From Streptomyces sp. B3I8 (GTDB lineage: Bacteria > Actinomycetota > Actinomycetes > Streptomycetales > Streptomycetaceae): a stretch of DNA of 64,000 nucleotides. Positions 35,783 to 43,787 of the stretch are shown here, in pieces. The notes under the pieces were generated by a model. The model was not told the origin of the DNA. It saw only the letters and a program-made list of their open reading frames with translations, and ran no database searches. The stretch lies in the NCBI RefSeq assembly GCF_030816915.1, contig NZ_JAUSYN010000002.1, forward strand, positions 1,153,501-1,217,500. Direction: 5' to 3'. Numbering within the stretch: position 1 is the first letter of the stretch; each line of letters begins with the position of its first letter. Made by a program: the position numbers and the translations under genes.

Positions 35783-35803
35783 GGTATGGCCCGAGACCAT
35801 TGC
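35783..35803. promoter_or_regulatory. candidate operator between glnA4 and the GntR gene
   Basis: GGTATGG and CCATTGCC flank CCCGAGA as an imperfect inverted repeat, with a core of ATGG-N7-CCAT. It is centred in the 73-bp divergent gap, so one bound regulator could control both genes. FadR-type GntR sites are usually short palindromes of this size. The specific site is inferred. Confidence 0.45.
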
Positions 35804-35823
35804 CTGGGAAGGGGGTGCCGCGC

Positions 35824-36639
35824 ATGTCGCCGGACGGGGTGAGTGGTGACGGGGTGAGTGGTGACGCGGCGGGCGGACACGGGGCGAGGGACGCGGCCGG
35901 CGGTGCGCGGGACCGGCTGGCGGCGGTGCTGCGGCCGGTGCGGGCGGGGAACGGTTTCGAGGAGGCGCTGGAGCAGGTCCTCCAGGTGCTGCGGCTCGGG
36001 CTGGTGCCCGCCGGGGAGCGGCTGCCCGCCGAGCGGGAGCTGGCCGAGCGGCTGGGCGTCAGCCGGGTGACACTGCGCGAGGTGCTGCGGGTGCTGCACG
36101 AGGAGGGCCTGGTCGAGTCACGGCGCGGCCGGTACGGCGGCACGTTCGTGCTGCCGCGCGCGGAGGCGGGCGGCGCGAGTGCGAGCGGCACGGGCGGCGC
36201 GGCCGAGCTGCGGCGCCGGATCGCCGCCGTGGACCTGGAGGACGTGCTGCGTTTCCGCGAGGTGCTGGAGGTCGGCGCGGCCGGCCTCTGCGCGGCGCAC
36301 GGGCTGGACGGCGCGGGGTCGGAGCGGCTGCGCGCGGCGCTGGCCGGGACGCGGGACACGCCGCCCGGCGGCTACCGGCACCGCGACACCCTGCTGCACC
36401 TCACCCTCGCCGAGCTGTCCGGCTCCCCGACGCTCGCGGTCCGGTACGCGGCGGTGCGGGCCACGCTCAACGACCTGCTGGACTGCATTCCGCTGCTCGT
36501 GCGCAACCTCGAACACTCCCAGCGGCAGCACACCGCGCTGGTCGAGGCGGTGCTGGACCGGGACGCGGAGGCGGCGCGGGAGGGGATGCGGGAGCACTGC
36601 GCGGGGACGGCGGCGCTGCTGCGGGGGTTCTTGACCTGA
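35824..36639 (+). CDS. FadR-type GntR regulator, EpuRI-like
   Basis: 271 residues. The winged helix (GERLPAERELAERLGVSRVT, then LREVLRVLHEEGLVE) is followed by the all-helical FCD domain (DVLRFREVLEVGAAGL, HRDTLLHLTLAELSGSPTL, HTALVEAVLDRDAEAARE), whose histidines normally bind a metal. In S. coelicolor the corresponding regulator EpuRI controls glnA4, and it lies divergent to glnA4 here too. The ATG has GAAGGGGG about 9 nt upstream. The first 30 residues contain a perfect five-residue duplication (GVSGD twice) from a 15-bp tandem repeat. Confidence 0.88.
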   Translation: MSPDGVSGDGVSGDAAGGHGARDAAGGARDRLAAVLRPVRAGNGFEEALEQVLQVLRLGLVPAGERLPAERELAERLGVSRVTLREVLRVLHEEGLVESRRGRYGGTFVLPRAEAGGASASGTGGAAELRRRIAAVDLEDVLRFREVLEVGAAGLCAAHGLDGAGSERLRAALAGTRDTPPGGYRHRDTLLHLTLAELSGSPTLAVRYAAVRATLNDLLDCIPLLVRNLEHSQRQHTALVEAVLDRDAEAAREGMREHCAGTAALLRGFLT

Positions 36640-36711
36640 GGCCGGGCGGGGCCCTTCGTGGGGTGTGCGGTAAAGGTACGGTGACAGGCCATTGAGAGAG
36701 CGAGTGCGCGG

Positions 36712-37416
36712 GTGAGTGGTGTGGGCGGACGGCCGTTGATCGGCGTCAGTACGTATCTGGAGGCCGAGGCGCGCTGGGGCGTCTGGGAGCTGGAGGCGGC
36801 ACTGCTGCCGGCCGGGTATCCGCGGCTGGTGCAGCGGGCCGGGGGGCTCGCGGCGATGCTGCCGCCGGACGATCCCGACCGGGCGGCGGAGACCGTCGCG
36901 CGGCTCGACGGCCTGGTGATCGCGGGCGGCCCGGACGTCGACCCGGCCCGCTACGGCGCGCGGCGCTCACCGCGTACGGGACCGGCGGCGCCGGAGCGCG
37001 ACGCGTGGGAGCTGGCGCTGATCGGCGCGGCGCTCCGGGCGCGCACGCCCCTGCTGGGGATCTGCCGGGGCATGCAGCTCCTCAATGTGGCGCTCGGCGG
37101 CACGCTGGTGCAGCACCTGGACGGGCATGCCGAGCAGGTGGGGGTGTTCGGGACGCATGCCGTGGAGGCGGTGCCGGGGTCGCGGTACGCGGGGATCGTG
37201 CCGGAGGTGTGCGAGGTGCCGGCGTATCACCATCAGGCCGTGGAGCGGCTGGGCGAGGGGCTGGTGGTGTCGGCGTACGCGAAGGACGCGGTGGTCGAGG
37301 CGGTGGAGATGCCTTCGGTGGCGGGACGGGGGTGGGTGCTGGGGGTGCAGTGGCATCCGGAGATGGGGGACGACATGCGGGTGATGCGGGCGCTGGTGGA
37401 GGCGGCGGCGTCCTGA
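36712..37416 (+). CDS. class I glutamine-amidotransferase-like gamma-glutamyl hydrolase
   Basis: 234 residues. The PuuD-like fold shows IGVSTYLEAEARWG, GLVIAGGPDVDPARYG, the nucleophile Cys in LGICRGMQLLNVALGG and the catalytic His in GVQWHPE. Family members cleave gamma-glutamyl amides such as gamma-glutamyl-GABA. Here the likely substrate is gamma-glutamylglycine, releasing glutamate and glycine to end the ethanolamine route. It follows the GntR gene by 72 bp on the same strand. The GTG at 36712 was taken as start, because the conserved RPLIGVSTY begins a few residues later. Confidence 0.88.
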   Translation: MSGVGGRPLIGVSTYLEAEARWGVWELEAALLPAGYPRLVQRAGGLAAMLPPDDPDRAAETVARLDGLVIAGGPDVDPARYGARRSPRTGPAAPERDAWELALIGAALRARTPLLGICRGMQLLNVALGGTLVQHLDGHAEQVGVFGTHAVEAVPGSRYAGIVPEVCEVPAYHHQAVERLGEGLVVSAYAKDAVVEAVEMPSVAGRGWVLGVQWHPEMGDDMRVMRALVEAAAS

Positions 37417-37531
37417 GGGGGAGGTTTCGCCCCCGCCCCTACTCTTCCCGTCCCGCCAAGGGACTCCGCCCCTTGGGCCGCGGGAGAGCTCAGGGGGTGC
37501 ATCGGGGGGTGCGGTGGCTGGGGGCTTCTCA

Positions 37532-37658
37532 CGCGGTTCCCCGCGCCCCTCATGGGAGGGTGATTGGCTCGCGCTCGCGCGCGAGCCGCAGACCGACACA
37601 GCCCCGCGCCCCCGAGGACGCGGCGCGGCCCCGTCTTCCAGGGGCGCGGGGAACCGCG
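37532..37658. repeat. two inverted copies of a GC-rich intergenic repeat
   Basis: CGCGGTTCCCCGCGCCCCT (37532-37550) and its exact complement AGGGGCGCGGGGAACCGCG (37640-37658) form a perfect 19-bp inverted repeat with an 89-bp spacing. They occupy the 288-bp gap between the convergent GATase and XRE genes, so transcripts from both sides could fold here. The same motif occurs at 21249-21300. Confidence 0.8.
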
Positions 37659-37704
37659 CGACCAGCCACGACGCAGCCCCAGCCGCACGCGAGCCGTTGG
37701 GCCC

Positions 37705-38256
37705 TCAGGCCCCGGGGTCGAGGTGGTCACCCACGGCGACCACCACGACCCGGGTCTCCGGTACCGTCGCCCGCCACCGGTGCCGTATGCCGCCGGTCAG
37801 ATACAGGGTGTCGCCGCGGCCCAGGCGTTGGGCGCGGCCCTCTGCCTCGACCTCGATACCGCCCTCGACGACGTACATCAGCTCGTCGTTGCGGTGCTGG
37901 AACTCGCGCCCCGCGTCGTGGTCGCCGATGAACTCCAGGGCGTGCAGCTGATGGTGCCCGCGCACCAGTGACCGCACCCGGGCCGGCGACGGCTCCCCGT
38001 CGTCGGCGCGGACCACGTCCACGCCGCCCGCCGGGTCGGCCGCGGCGAGCAGCGTCGCGGCGGTCGTGCCGAGGGCGACGGCGACCTTCTCCAGGGAGTG
38101 CCGGCTGGGCCGCGCCCTCTCGTTCTCGACCTGGCTGAGGAAGGGCACCGACAGCCCACTGCGCTCGGCCACGACGGCGAGCGTGAGTTCCAGGGCCCGA
38201 CGCCGCCGCCGGACGGCCGCGCCCACCCGCAGGGGCTGTTCCTTGTGATCGCCCAT
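37705..38256 (-). CDS. XRE-family regulator with cupin sensor domain
   Basis: 183 residues. A Cro/CI helix-turn-helix (about 12-66, LTLAVVAERSGLSVPFLSQV) is joined to a C-terminal cupin barrel (EFIGDHDAGREFQHRNDELM, YVVEGGIEVEAEG, GDTLYLTGGIRH) with candidate metal ligands His and Glu. These regulators, like PuuR, sense small metabolites and often control amine catabolism. The nearby gamma-glutamyl cluster makes that plausible, though the gene is convergent with it. The ATG was chosen because the HTH starts soon after; an upstream in-frame stretch is basic and uninformative. Confidence 0.87.
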   Translation of the reverse strand: MGDHKEQPLRVGAAVRRRRRALELTLAVVAERSGLSVPFLSQVENERARPSRHSLEKVAVALGTTAATLLAAADPAGGVDVVRADDGEPSPARVRSLVRGHHQLHALEFIGDHDAGREFQHRNDELMYVVEGGIEVEAEGRAQRLGRGDTLYLTGGIRHRWRATVPETRVVVVAVGDHLDPGA

Positions 38257-38410
38257 CGCCTCGGCCTCCTCCCTCACTCGTCGGTCGTGCCTCGGTCGCT
38301 CGTCGTCGTGCGGAGCCTTGTGCACTCCACGCCTGTCTGCACCCTACGCACGTTCGGCGAACCGTTTCACGCGCCCTGCACAACCCCGAGACCGCGGGGC
38401 GGCGCGAAGC

Positions 38411-39409
38411 TCACAGATCGCGCCAGTAGAGCAGCTCGCCGGCCTCGCCCGGCGCCGCCCCCTCGCGCGGAACGAACACGCTGACCAGAAGGGCGCGACG
38501 GCCGTCCGGGGCGGTGATCGTGGTGGCGGAGGGGTTGGCGAAGGCGTGGCTGCCGCGGTGGGTGCGCACGGCGACCGGTTCGGCACGGCCGAGCCGAGGG
38601 TCATAACCGTACAACCGCCAGCTCCCGAAGTCGTCCGGCCGCAGCTGCCCCTCGATGAGGACGAGGTCCTGGCCGGCCAGCCGCAGGAAGGTGCGGTCAC
38701 CGATGTTGCCGCGCGGCCCGCAGGCCCGTACGGCGTGGTCGAGCCGCTGGTCGGGGCGGGTGCGCCAGGCGCGGAAGCCGTGCAGGACGGCGGTGAGCTG
38801 GCGGTCGGTGTCGCAGCGGGCGCGGTAGTGGCCGGTCAGTTCGACGGTGGTGCCGTGGGCGGAGGTGATGTCGGGGGTGCCCTCGGCGCAGCGGGAGAGG
38901 GTGCGGGGGGCGTCGAAGGCGCGTTCGCGACGTCCGGCCAGGAGGTCGGCGAGCCCGGGGTAGGACCGTAGCTCCAGGTGATTGTCCGGATCTTTTTCGT
39001 AGGCGAGAACCCAGTCGCCGCTATCGTCCCCGCCGCTGTCCTCGGGGCCGCTGTCCTCGGCGGCGAGGGACGGCTGGCTGGTGCCGGGGCCGAAGTCGTG
39101 CCTGCGGTGCCAGGTGCGCAGGTCGGTGGAGATGGCGATGGCCGCGTGGAAACGGCCGTCGCCGAGCGTGGTGTGGTAGACGGCGAGGTAGGGGCCGGAC
39201 GGCGGCTGCACGATCTGTGCGGCGTCCATGGTGCGGCCGGTGTCGTCCCGGGCGTCGTAGAGGTGGCCGTCGGCCTCCCGGACGTCACCGGCCAGTCGCG
39301 TGAAGCGGGCGGCGGCGGAGGGCTGGGCGAGCACCGGGCCGGCGTCGGGGAGGAAGGCGACCAGGGCGGCGAGTGCCGCGTACAGCACGAGGCGGGGCGT
39401 GAGGATCAC
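38411..39409 (-). CDS. secreted beta-propeller-like protein, unknown function
   Basis: 332 residues. A short Sec signal peptide (VILTPRLVLYAALAALVAFL, cleaved near AQPSAA) precedes a soluble domain with repeated strand-turn motifs such as GPYLAVYHTTLGDGRFHAAI, STDLRTWHRRHDFG and GDWVLAYEKDPDNHLELR. The pattern is that of five-bladed beta-propellers of GH43/GH32-like proteins. No catalytic acid triad can be assigned with confidence, so it may be a binding protein. The GTG start is supported by GGAGG 5 nt upstream. Confidence 0.7.
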   Translation of the reverse strand: MILTPRLVLYAALAALVAFLPDAGPVLAQPSAAARFTRLAGDVREADGHLYDARDDTGRTMDAAQIVQPPSGPYLAVYHTTLGDGRFHAAIAISTDLRTWHRRHDFGPGTSQPSLAAEDSGPEDSGGDDSGDWVLAYEKDPDNHLELRSYPGLADLLAGRRERAFDAPRTLSRCAEGTPDITSAHGTTVELTGHYRARCDTDRQLTAVLHGFRAWRTRPDQRLDHAVRACGPRGNIGDRTFLRLAGQDLVLIEGQLRPDDFGSWRLYGYDPRLGRAEPVAVRTHRGSHAFANPSATTITAPDGRRALLVSVFVPREGAAPGEAGELLYWRDL

Positions 39410-39532
39410 GACGCCTCCCGGGTGGTCGACGGGCAGGGGCGCACGCGTACGCGCAGGGGCGGGTACCCCGAATGGCCCCGTCACGCGCGTCGCCCGTTGC
39501 CGGCCGTTGCCGGCGTTCCCCGCTTCGCGGAA

Positions 39533-39568
39533 ACGGGAGGGGGGCGGGTCGCCCCGCCCCCCTCCCGT
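39533..39568 (-). terminator. terminator after the betaine-transporter operon
   Basis: ACGGGAGGGGGGCGGG and CCCGCCCCCCTCCCGT are perfect 16-bp complements with a TCGC loop. The hairpin follows the permease stop by 57 bp, with a tandem-repeat tract between. Confidence 0.8.
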
Positions 39569-39569
39569 C

Positions 39570-39624
39570 ACGACGGCCTCACGACCGCCTCACGACCGCC
39601 TCACGACGGCCCCACGACCGCGTG
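39570..39624. repeat. 5 x 11-bp tandem repeat abutting the permease stop codon
   Basis: Five head-to-tail units of the form ACGACSGCCTC run from 39570 to 39624; units two and three are identical and the others differ at one to three positions. The tract ends at the base before the TAG stop of the betaine permease gene, between it and a strong hairpin. Confidence 0.85.
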
Positions 39625-41442
39625 CTACTCCGTCTTCGCTCCGCCGGTCGGGGCCCACTTGTCGAGCTGACCGGGGTGCTTCTTCAGCCAGGCGCGGACG
39701 GCGTCCCGCTCCTTGCCCTTGTCGACCTTCTGGATCTCCGCCTCCAGGCTGGTGAGCTGCTTCTCGGTCATCGAGAAGTTCTTCAGCCAGTTGCCGACCT
39801 CGGGGTTTTCCTCGGTGAAGCCCTTACGGGCGAGGGTGTGGACACCGTCGCCCTTGCCCCAGGCCCCCTTGGGGTCCTTGAGCTTCTTCAGGTCGTAGTC
39901 GTTGTACGCCCAGTGCGGCGACCAGAGCGGGACGACGATCGGTTCCTTCCTGGCGTAGGCCCGCTTGAGCTCGGCGAGCATCGCGGGCGTGGAGCCGTCC
40001 ACGACCTTGTACGTGCCGTCCAGGCCGTACGCCTTGAGGATCTTGCTCTTGAGCAGGCCCATCTCGCCGGCGCTGGGCTCGATGCCGGTGATCCGGCCGT
40101 CGAACTCGTCGGCGTGGTCCTTGAGATCGGCGAGCGAGTCGACGCCCTTGACGTAGGCGGGGACGGTCAGCTCCAGGCTGGTGGGGCCGTACCAGGAGCC
40201 GAGGTCGTCGAGCTGCTTGCCGTACTTCCTCCAGTACTCGGCGTGGGTGGTCGGCAGCCAGGAGTCGGTCTCGAAGTCGAGCTGGCCGGTGGCCAGGCCG
40301 GTGTAGAGCGGACCGGCGGTGTACTGGGTGGTGGTGACCTCGAAGCCGCGCTCCTGGAGGATCTCCTTCCACAGGAACGTGGTCGCGATGCCCTCGTCCC
40401 AGGGGATGTAGCCGATGCTGATCTTCTTGCCCCGGCCGACGTTGCCGTCGGAGGCCTGGACGGTGCTCGACGAGGACGACTGGCCGAAGATGCCCATACC
40501 GCCGGCGGCCAGGGCGAGGACGACCACGCCGATGACGGCGACGGCCGGGCGCGGGCGGTACTCCCACACCTTGGCCCCGCCCACCGCGCGGGTGCGGGCG
40601 GCGGCGCGGCGGCCCAGCGGGGAGAGCCGGGTGCCCAGGGCGCCGGTCACCCGGTCGAGGTAGATGGCGAGGATGACGATGCCGAGGCCGGACTCGAAGC
40701 CGAGCCCGATGTCGAGCTGGCCGATGGACTCGTTGACCGCGCCGCCCAGGCCGCCGGTGCCGACCATGCCGGCGATGACCACCATCGACAGGCCGAGCAT
40801 GATCACCTGGTTGACGCCGGCCATGATGGTCGGCAGGGCGAGCGGCAACTGCACGCGCAGCAGGGTGTTGCGCGGGGTTGTGCCGAACGCCTCGGCCGCC
40901 TCGACGAGTTCGGCGTCGACCTGGCGGATGCCGAGCTCGGTCATGCGGACGCCGGGGGCGACCGCGAAGATCAGGGTGGCGACGACTCCGGCGGGCACGC
41001 CCAGGCCGAAGAACAGGATCGCCGGGATCAGCAGCACCATCGACGGCATCGTCTGGAGCAGGTCGAGGACGGGCCGCACGACGGAGGAGACCCTCTTGGA
41101 GCGGGCCGCCCAGATGCCCACGGGGACGCCGATCAGCAAGGCGATCACGGTGGCGACGAGCACCAGGGACAGGGTCGACATGGACCGGTCCCACAGGTCG
41201 AGCGAGTCGATGAGCGCGAAGCCCACGAAGGCGAGCACGCCGGCGGCGAGGCCGCGCAGCCACCAGGCGAGGACGGCGAGGATGCCGGCCATCAGCAGGG
41301 GCGAGGGGGCGCCGAGCACGGCGTCGACGCCGTCGTACATGCCCTCGACGATCGTCTTGACGGCGTCGAAGAGCCAGGACATGTGGTCGACGAGCCAGCT
41401 CACGCCGTCGTCGACCCAGTCGCCGAGATGGATCCTAGGCAT
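39625..41442 (-). CDS. glycine betaine/proline ABC permease fused to substrate-binding domain
   Basis: 605 residues. The N-terminal half is a ProW/OpuAB-type permease with about six to seven helices and the EAA-like loop VEAAEAFGTTPRNTLLRVQLP. After a further membrane helix (PAVAVIGVVVLALAAGGMG), residues ~340-605 form a substrate-binding protein (KISIGYIPWDEGIATTFLWK, DSWLPTTHAEYWRKYG, VVPLWSPHWAY), with aromatic residues that would cage a quaternary ammonium group. The fused domain stays tethered outside the cell. The gene overlaps the ATPase gene by 8 bp. Osmoprotectant uptake is the likely role. Confidence 0.92.
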   Translation of the reverse strand: MPRIHLGDWVDDGVSWLVDHMSWLFDAVKTIVEGMYDGVDAVLGAPSPLLMAGILAVLAWWLRGLAAGVLAFVGFALIDSLDLWDRSMSTLSLVLVATVIALLIGVPVGIWAARSKRVSSVVRPVLDLLQTMPSMVLLIPAILFFGLGVPAGVVATLIFAVAPGVRMTELGIRQVDAELVEAAEAFGTTPRNTLLRVQLPLALPTIMAGVNQVIMLGLSMVVIAGMVGTGGLGGAVNESIGQLDIGLGFESGLGIVILAIYLDRVTGALGTRLSPLGRRAAARTRAVGGAKVWEYRPRPAVAVIGVVVLALAAGGMGIFGQSSSSSTVQASDGNVGRGKKISIGYIPWDEGIATTFLWKEILQERGFEVTTTQYTAGPLYTGLATGQLDFETDSWLPTTHAEYWRKYGKQLDDLGSWYGPTSLELTVPAYVKGVDSLADLKDHADEFDGRITGIEPSAGEMGLLKSKILKAYGLDGTYKVVDGSTPAMLAELKRAYARKEPIVVPLWSPHWAYNDYDLKKLKDPKGAWGKGDGVHTLARKGFTEENPEVGNWLKNFSMTEKQLTSLEAEIQKVDKGKERDAVRAWLKKHPGQLDKWAPTGGAKTE

Positions 41443-42553
41443 GGTCGGCCACCTTCTTCCCGTGCGTGTCGCCCGGCCGGTCGCACGGCACGGGCTCACC
41501 TCCGTCGGCGTCGGAGCGGCCGCCGAGGAAGCCGACGAGTCGCTGCCGGGGTACGACGCCCACGAGCCGTCGCCCGCCGTCGGAGCCGTCGCCACCGGCG
41601 ACGACGGCCACCGGGTGGCTGAGCCGGGCGCTGAGCGCGCACAGCTCGGTGAAGGGCGTGGTCGGGTCGGCGGTCTCGCAGCCGCAGTCGGCCTCGTCGC
41701 CCCGCACCCCGCGGTCCATCACGGACTCGGCGGTCAGCACGCGGGAGCGGTCGACGTCCTTGGTGAAGGAGGCGACGTAGTCGTCGGCGGGGCGCAGCAG
41801 GATGTCCTCGGCGGTGCCGGTCTGGACGATGCGGCCGTCGCGCATGACGGCGATGCGGTCGCCCAGGCGCATGGCCTCGTTCAGGTCGTGGGTGATGAAC
41901 ACGATGGTCTTCTTCAGGGTCTTCTGCAGTTCGAGCAGCTGGTCCTGCATGTCACGGCGGATCAGCGGGTCGAGGGCGCTGAAGGACTCGTCCATGAGCA
42001 GCAGGTCGGCGTCGGTGGCGAGGGCGCGGGCGAGGCCGACGCGCTGCTGCATGCCGCCGGACAGCTCGTCGGGCCAGGACGACTCCCAGCCGGCCAGGCC
42101 GCACAGGGCGAGCGCCTCGTCGGCGCGGCGTTCGCGCTCGGCGCGGGGCACGCCCTGCACTTCCAGACCGTAGGCGGCGTTCTCGCGGACGCTGCGGTGC
42201 GGGAAGAGCGCGAAGTGCTGGAAGACCATGCTGATCTTCCTCGCGCGGACCTCGCGCAGTTCGCGGTCGTCGAGTGCGGTGAGGTCACGGCCGTCGAACA
42301 GGACGCGGCCCGAGGTGGGTTCGAGCAGTCCGTTAAGCATCCGCAGCAGCGTGGACTTGCCCGATCCGGACAGGCCCATGACGACGAAGATCTCGCCGGG
42401 GGCGACGACGAAGGAAGCGTCGATCACGGCGGCGGTGACGCCGTCCTCACGCAGTTCCTCGCGGTCGGCGCCTTTGTGGATGCGTTCCATGGCGTCGTCG
42501 GGTCGTCTGCCGAACACCTTGTACAGGCGCTCGGCCTGCAGTCTTGATGACAC
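41435..42553 (-). CDS. glycine betaine/proline ABC transporter ATPase
   Basis: 372 residues. Walker A GLSGSGKST, the Q-loop MVFQHFALFPH, the signature LSGGMQQR, Walker B LLLMDESFSALD and the H-loop FITHDLNEAM are intact. The C-terminal ~110 residues should be a CBS-like sensor, as in OpuA/ProV ATPases, where it responds to ionic strength or cyclic-di-AMP. The start is GTG with GAGAGG 6 nt before it. It is first in the operon, and a nested palindrome lies directly upstream. C-terminal CBS pairing is partial, so the sensor function is uncertain. Confidence 0.93.
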   Translation of the reverse strand: MSSRLQAERLYKVFGRRPDDAMERIHKGADREELREDGVTAAVIDASFVVAPGEIFVVMGLSGSGKSTLLRMLNGLLEPTSGRVLFDGRDLTALDDRELREVRARKISMVFQHFALFPHRSVRENAAYGLEVQGVPRAERERRADEALALCGLAGWESSWPDELSGGMQQRVGLARALATDADLLLMDESFSALDPLIRRDMQDQLLELQKTLKKTIVFITHDLNEAMRLGDRIAVMRDGRIVQTGTAEDILLRPADDYVASFTKDVDRSRVLTAESVMDRGVRGDEADCGCETADPTTPFTELCALSARLSHPVAVVAGGDGSDGGRRLVGVVPRQRLVGFLGGRSDADGGEPVPCDRPGDTHGKKVADHA

Positions 42554-42565
42554 ATGAGCCTCTCG

Positions 42566-42626
42566 TCATTGCGGCTTTCTTGCTCGTCGCGGACCGGTTG
42601 AAGAGTCAACCGACCGAGCGCAATGA
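42566..42626 (-). promoter_or_regulatory. nested palindrome upstream of the betaine-transporter operon
   Basis: Three paired segments are nested around one centre: TCATTGC (42566-42572) with GCAATGA (42620-42626), GCTCG (42582-42586) with CGAGC (42615-42619), and CGGTTGA (42595-42601) with TCAACCG (42606-42612) around AGAG. It starts 13 bp upstream of the ATPase start codon, so as RNA it would be a bulged stem-loop in the leader, and as DNA a wide operator. The pairings are seen; function is inferred. Confidence 0.6.
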
Positions 42627-42807
42627 GGCGGCGCCTGCCCTGATCACCCCCCTTCAAACGCGGACGTGACGCCCGACACACCCCCTTCCGACGCGGGTCC
42701 GAGAGGGCGCCCGGTGACCGGCTGGGCCCTCGCGCCCGCCACCCTCCCGGGGCCCGTTCGCGCCCACGCCCCACCCGGGGCGCGTCCCGCCCCGTACTCT
42801 GCGGGGC

Positions 42808-43728
42808 GTGACCCGACGTCTCATGCTTCTCGACACCGCCTCCCTCTACTTCCGCGCCTACTTCGGCGTCCCGGAGTCCCTGAAGGCCCCGGACGGCACG
42901 CCCGTCAACGCCGTGCGGGGGCTGCTCGACTTCATCGACCGTCTCGTCAAGGACCACCGCCCCGACGACCTCGTGGCCTGCATGGACGCGGACTGGCGGC
43001 CCGCCTGGCGCGTCGAGCTGATCCCCTCCTACAAGGCGCACCGCGTCGCCGAGGAGCGGCCGTCCGGCCCGGACGCCGAGGAGGTGCCCGACACCCTCTC
43101 CCCCCAGGTCCCGATCATCGAGGCCGTCCTCGACGCCCTCGGCATCGCCCGCGTCGGCGTCGCCGGTTACGAGGCGGACGACGTGATCGGCACGTTCACC
43201 GCCCGTGCCACCGGCCCCGTCGACATCGTCACCGGCGACCGCGACCTGTACCAGCTCGTCGACGACGCCCGGGGCGTGCGCGTGCTGTACCCGGTCAAGG
43301 GCGTCGGCACCCTGCTGCTCACCGACGAGGCCGTGCTGCGCGAGAAGTACGGCGTGGACGGGCGCGGCTACGCGGACCTCGCCACGCTGCGCGGCGACCC
43401 CAGTGACGGCCTGCCCGGCGTGCCCGGCGTCGGGGAGAAGACGGCCGCGAAGCTGCTCGCCGAGTTCGGTGACCTGGCCGGCGTCCTCGCCGCCGTGGAC
43501 GACCCGAGGGCGAGGCTCACGCCGGCCCAGCGCCGCCGGCTCACCGAGGCCCTGCCGTATCTGGAGGTGGCGCCCAAGGTGGTGAAGGTCGCCGACGACG
43601 TCCCCCTGCCACAGGTGCCGACCGCGCTGCCGCACGCGCCGCGCGACCCCGAGATGGTGGACGCGCTGGCCGCCCGCTGGGGCCTCGGCGGCTCCCTGCA
43701 ACGGCTGTTGACGACGCTCAGATCGTGA
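42808..43728 (+). CDS. 5'-3' exonuclease (PIN-like plus H3TH)
   Basis: 306 residues. It resembles the N-terminal domain of DNA polymerase I standing alone: MLLDTASLYFRAYFG, the metal site region EADDVIGTF and TGDRDLYQLV with conserved Asp, and the helix-three-turn-helix GLPGVPGVGEKTAAKLL. It should remove 5' ends and flaps during replication or repair. The GTG start is followed directly by the catalytic MLLDTA strand. It is divergent from the betaine operon and monocistronic. Confidence 0.9.
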   Translation: MTRRLMLLDTASLYFRAYFGVPESLKAPDGTPVNAVRGLLDFIDRLVKDHRPDDLVACMDADWRPAWRVELIPSYKAHRVAEERPSGPDAEEVPDTLSPQVPIIEAVLDALGIARVGVAGYEADDVIGTFTARATGPVDIVTGDRDLYQLVDDARGVRVLYPVKGVGTLLLTDEAVLREKYGVDGRGYADLATLRGDPSDGLPGVPGVGEKTAAKLLAEFGDLAGVLAAVDDPRARLTPAQRRRLTEALPYLEVAPKVVKVADDVPLPQVPTALPHAPRDPEMVDALAARWGLGGSLQRLLTTLRS

Positions 43729-43750
43729 ACGCGCGCTGGGCGAGTGTTAA

Positions 43751-43769
43751 CTTAGGTAAGCCTTAGCGA
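43751..43769 (+). promoter_or_regulatory. candidate iron box (DmdR/IdeR operator)
   Basis: TTAGGTAAGCCTTAG matches the left two-thirds of the consensus TWAGGTWAGSCTWACCTWA, though the right half is weaker. It lies 20 bp before the start of the siderophore-interacting protein gene, which is a typical DmdR1 target. Confidence 0.75.
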
Positions 43770-43787
43770 TGAGACAGGGAGGCCGTC

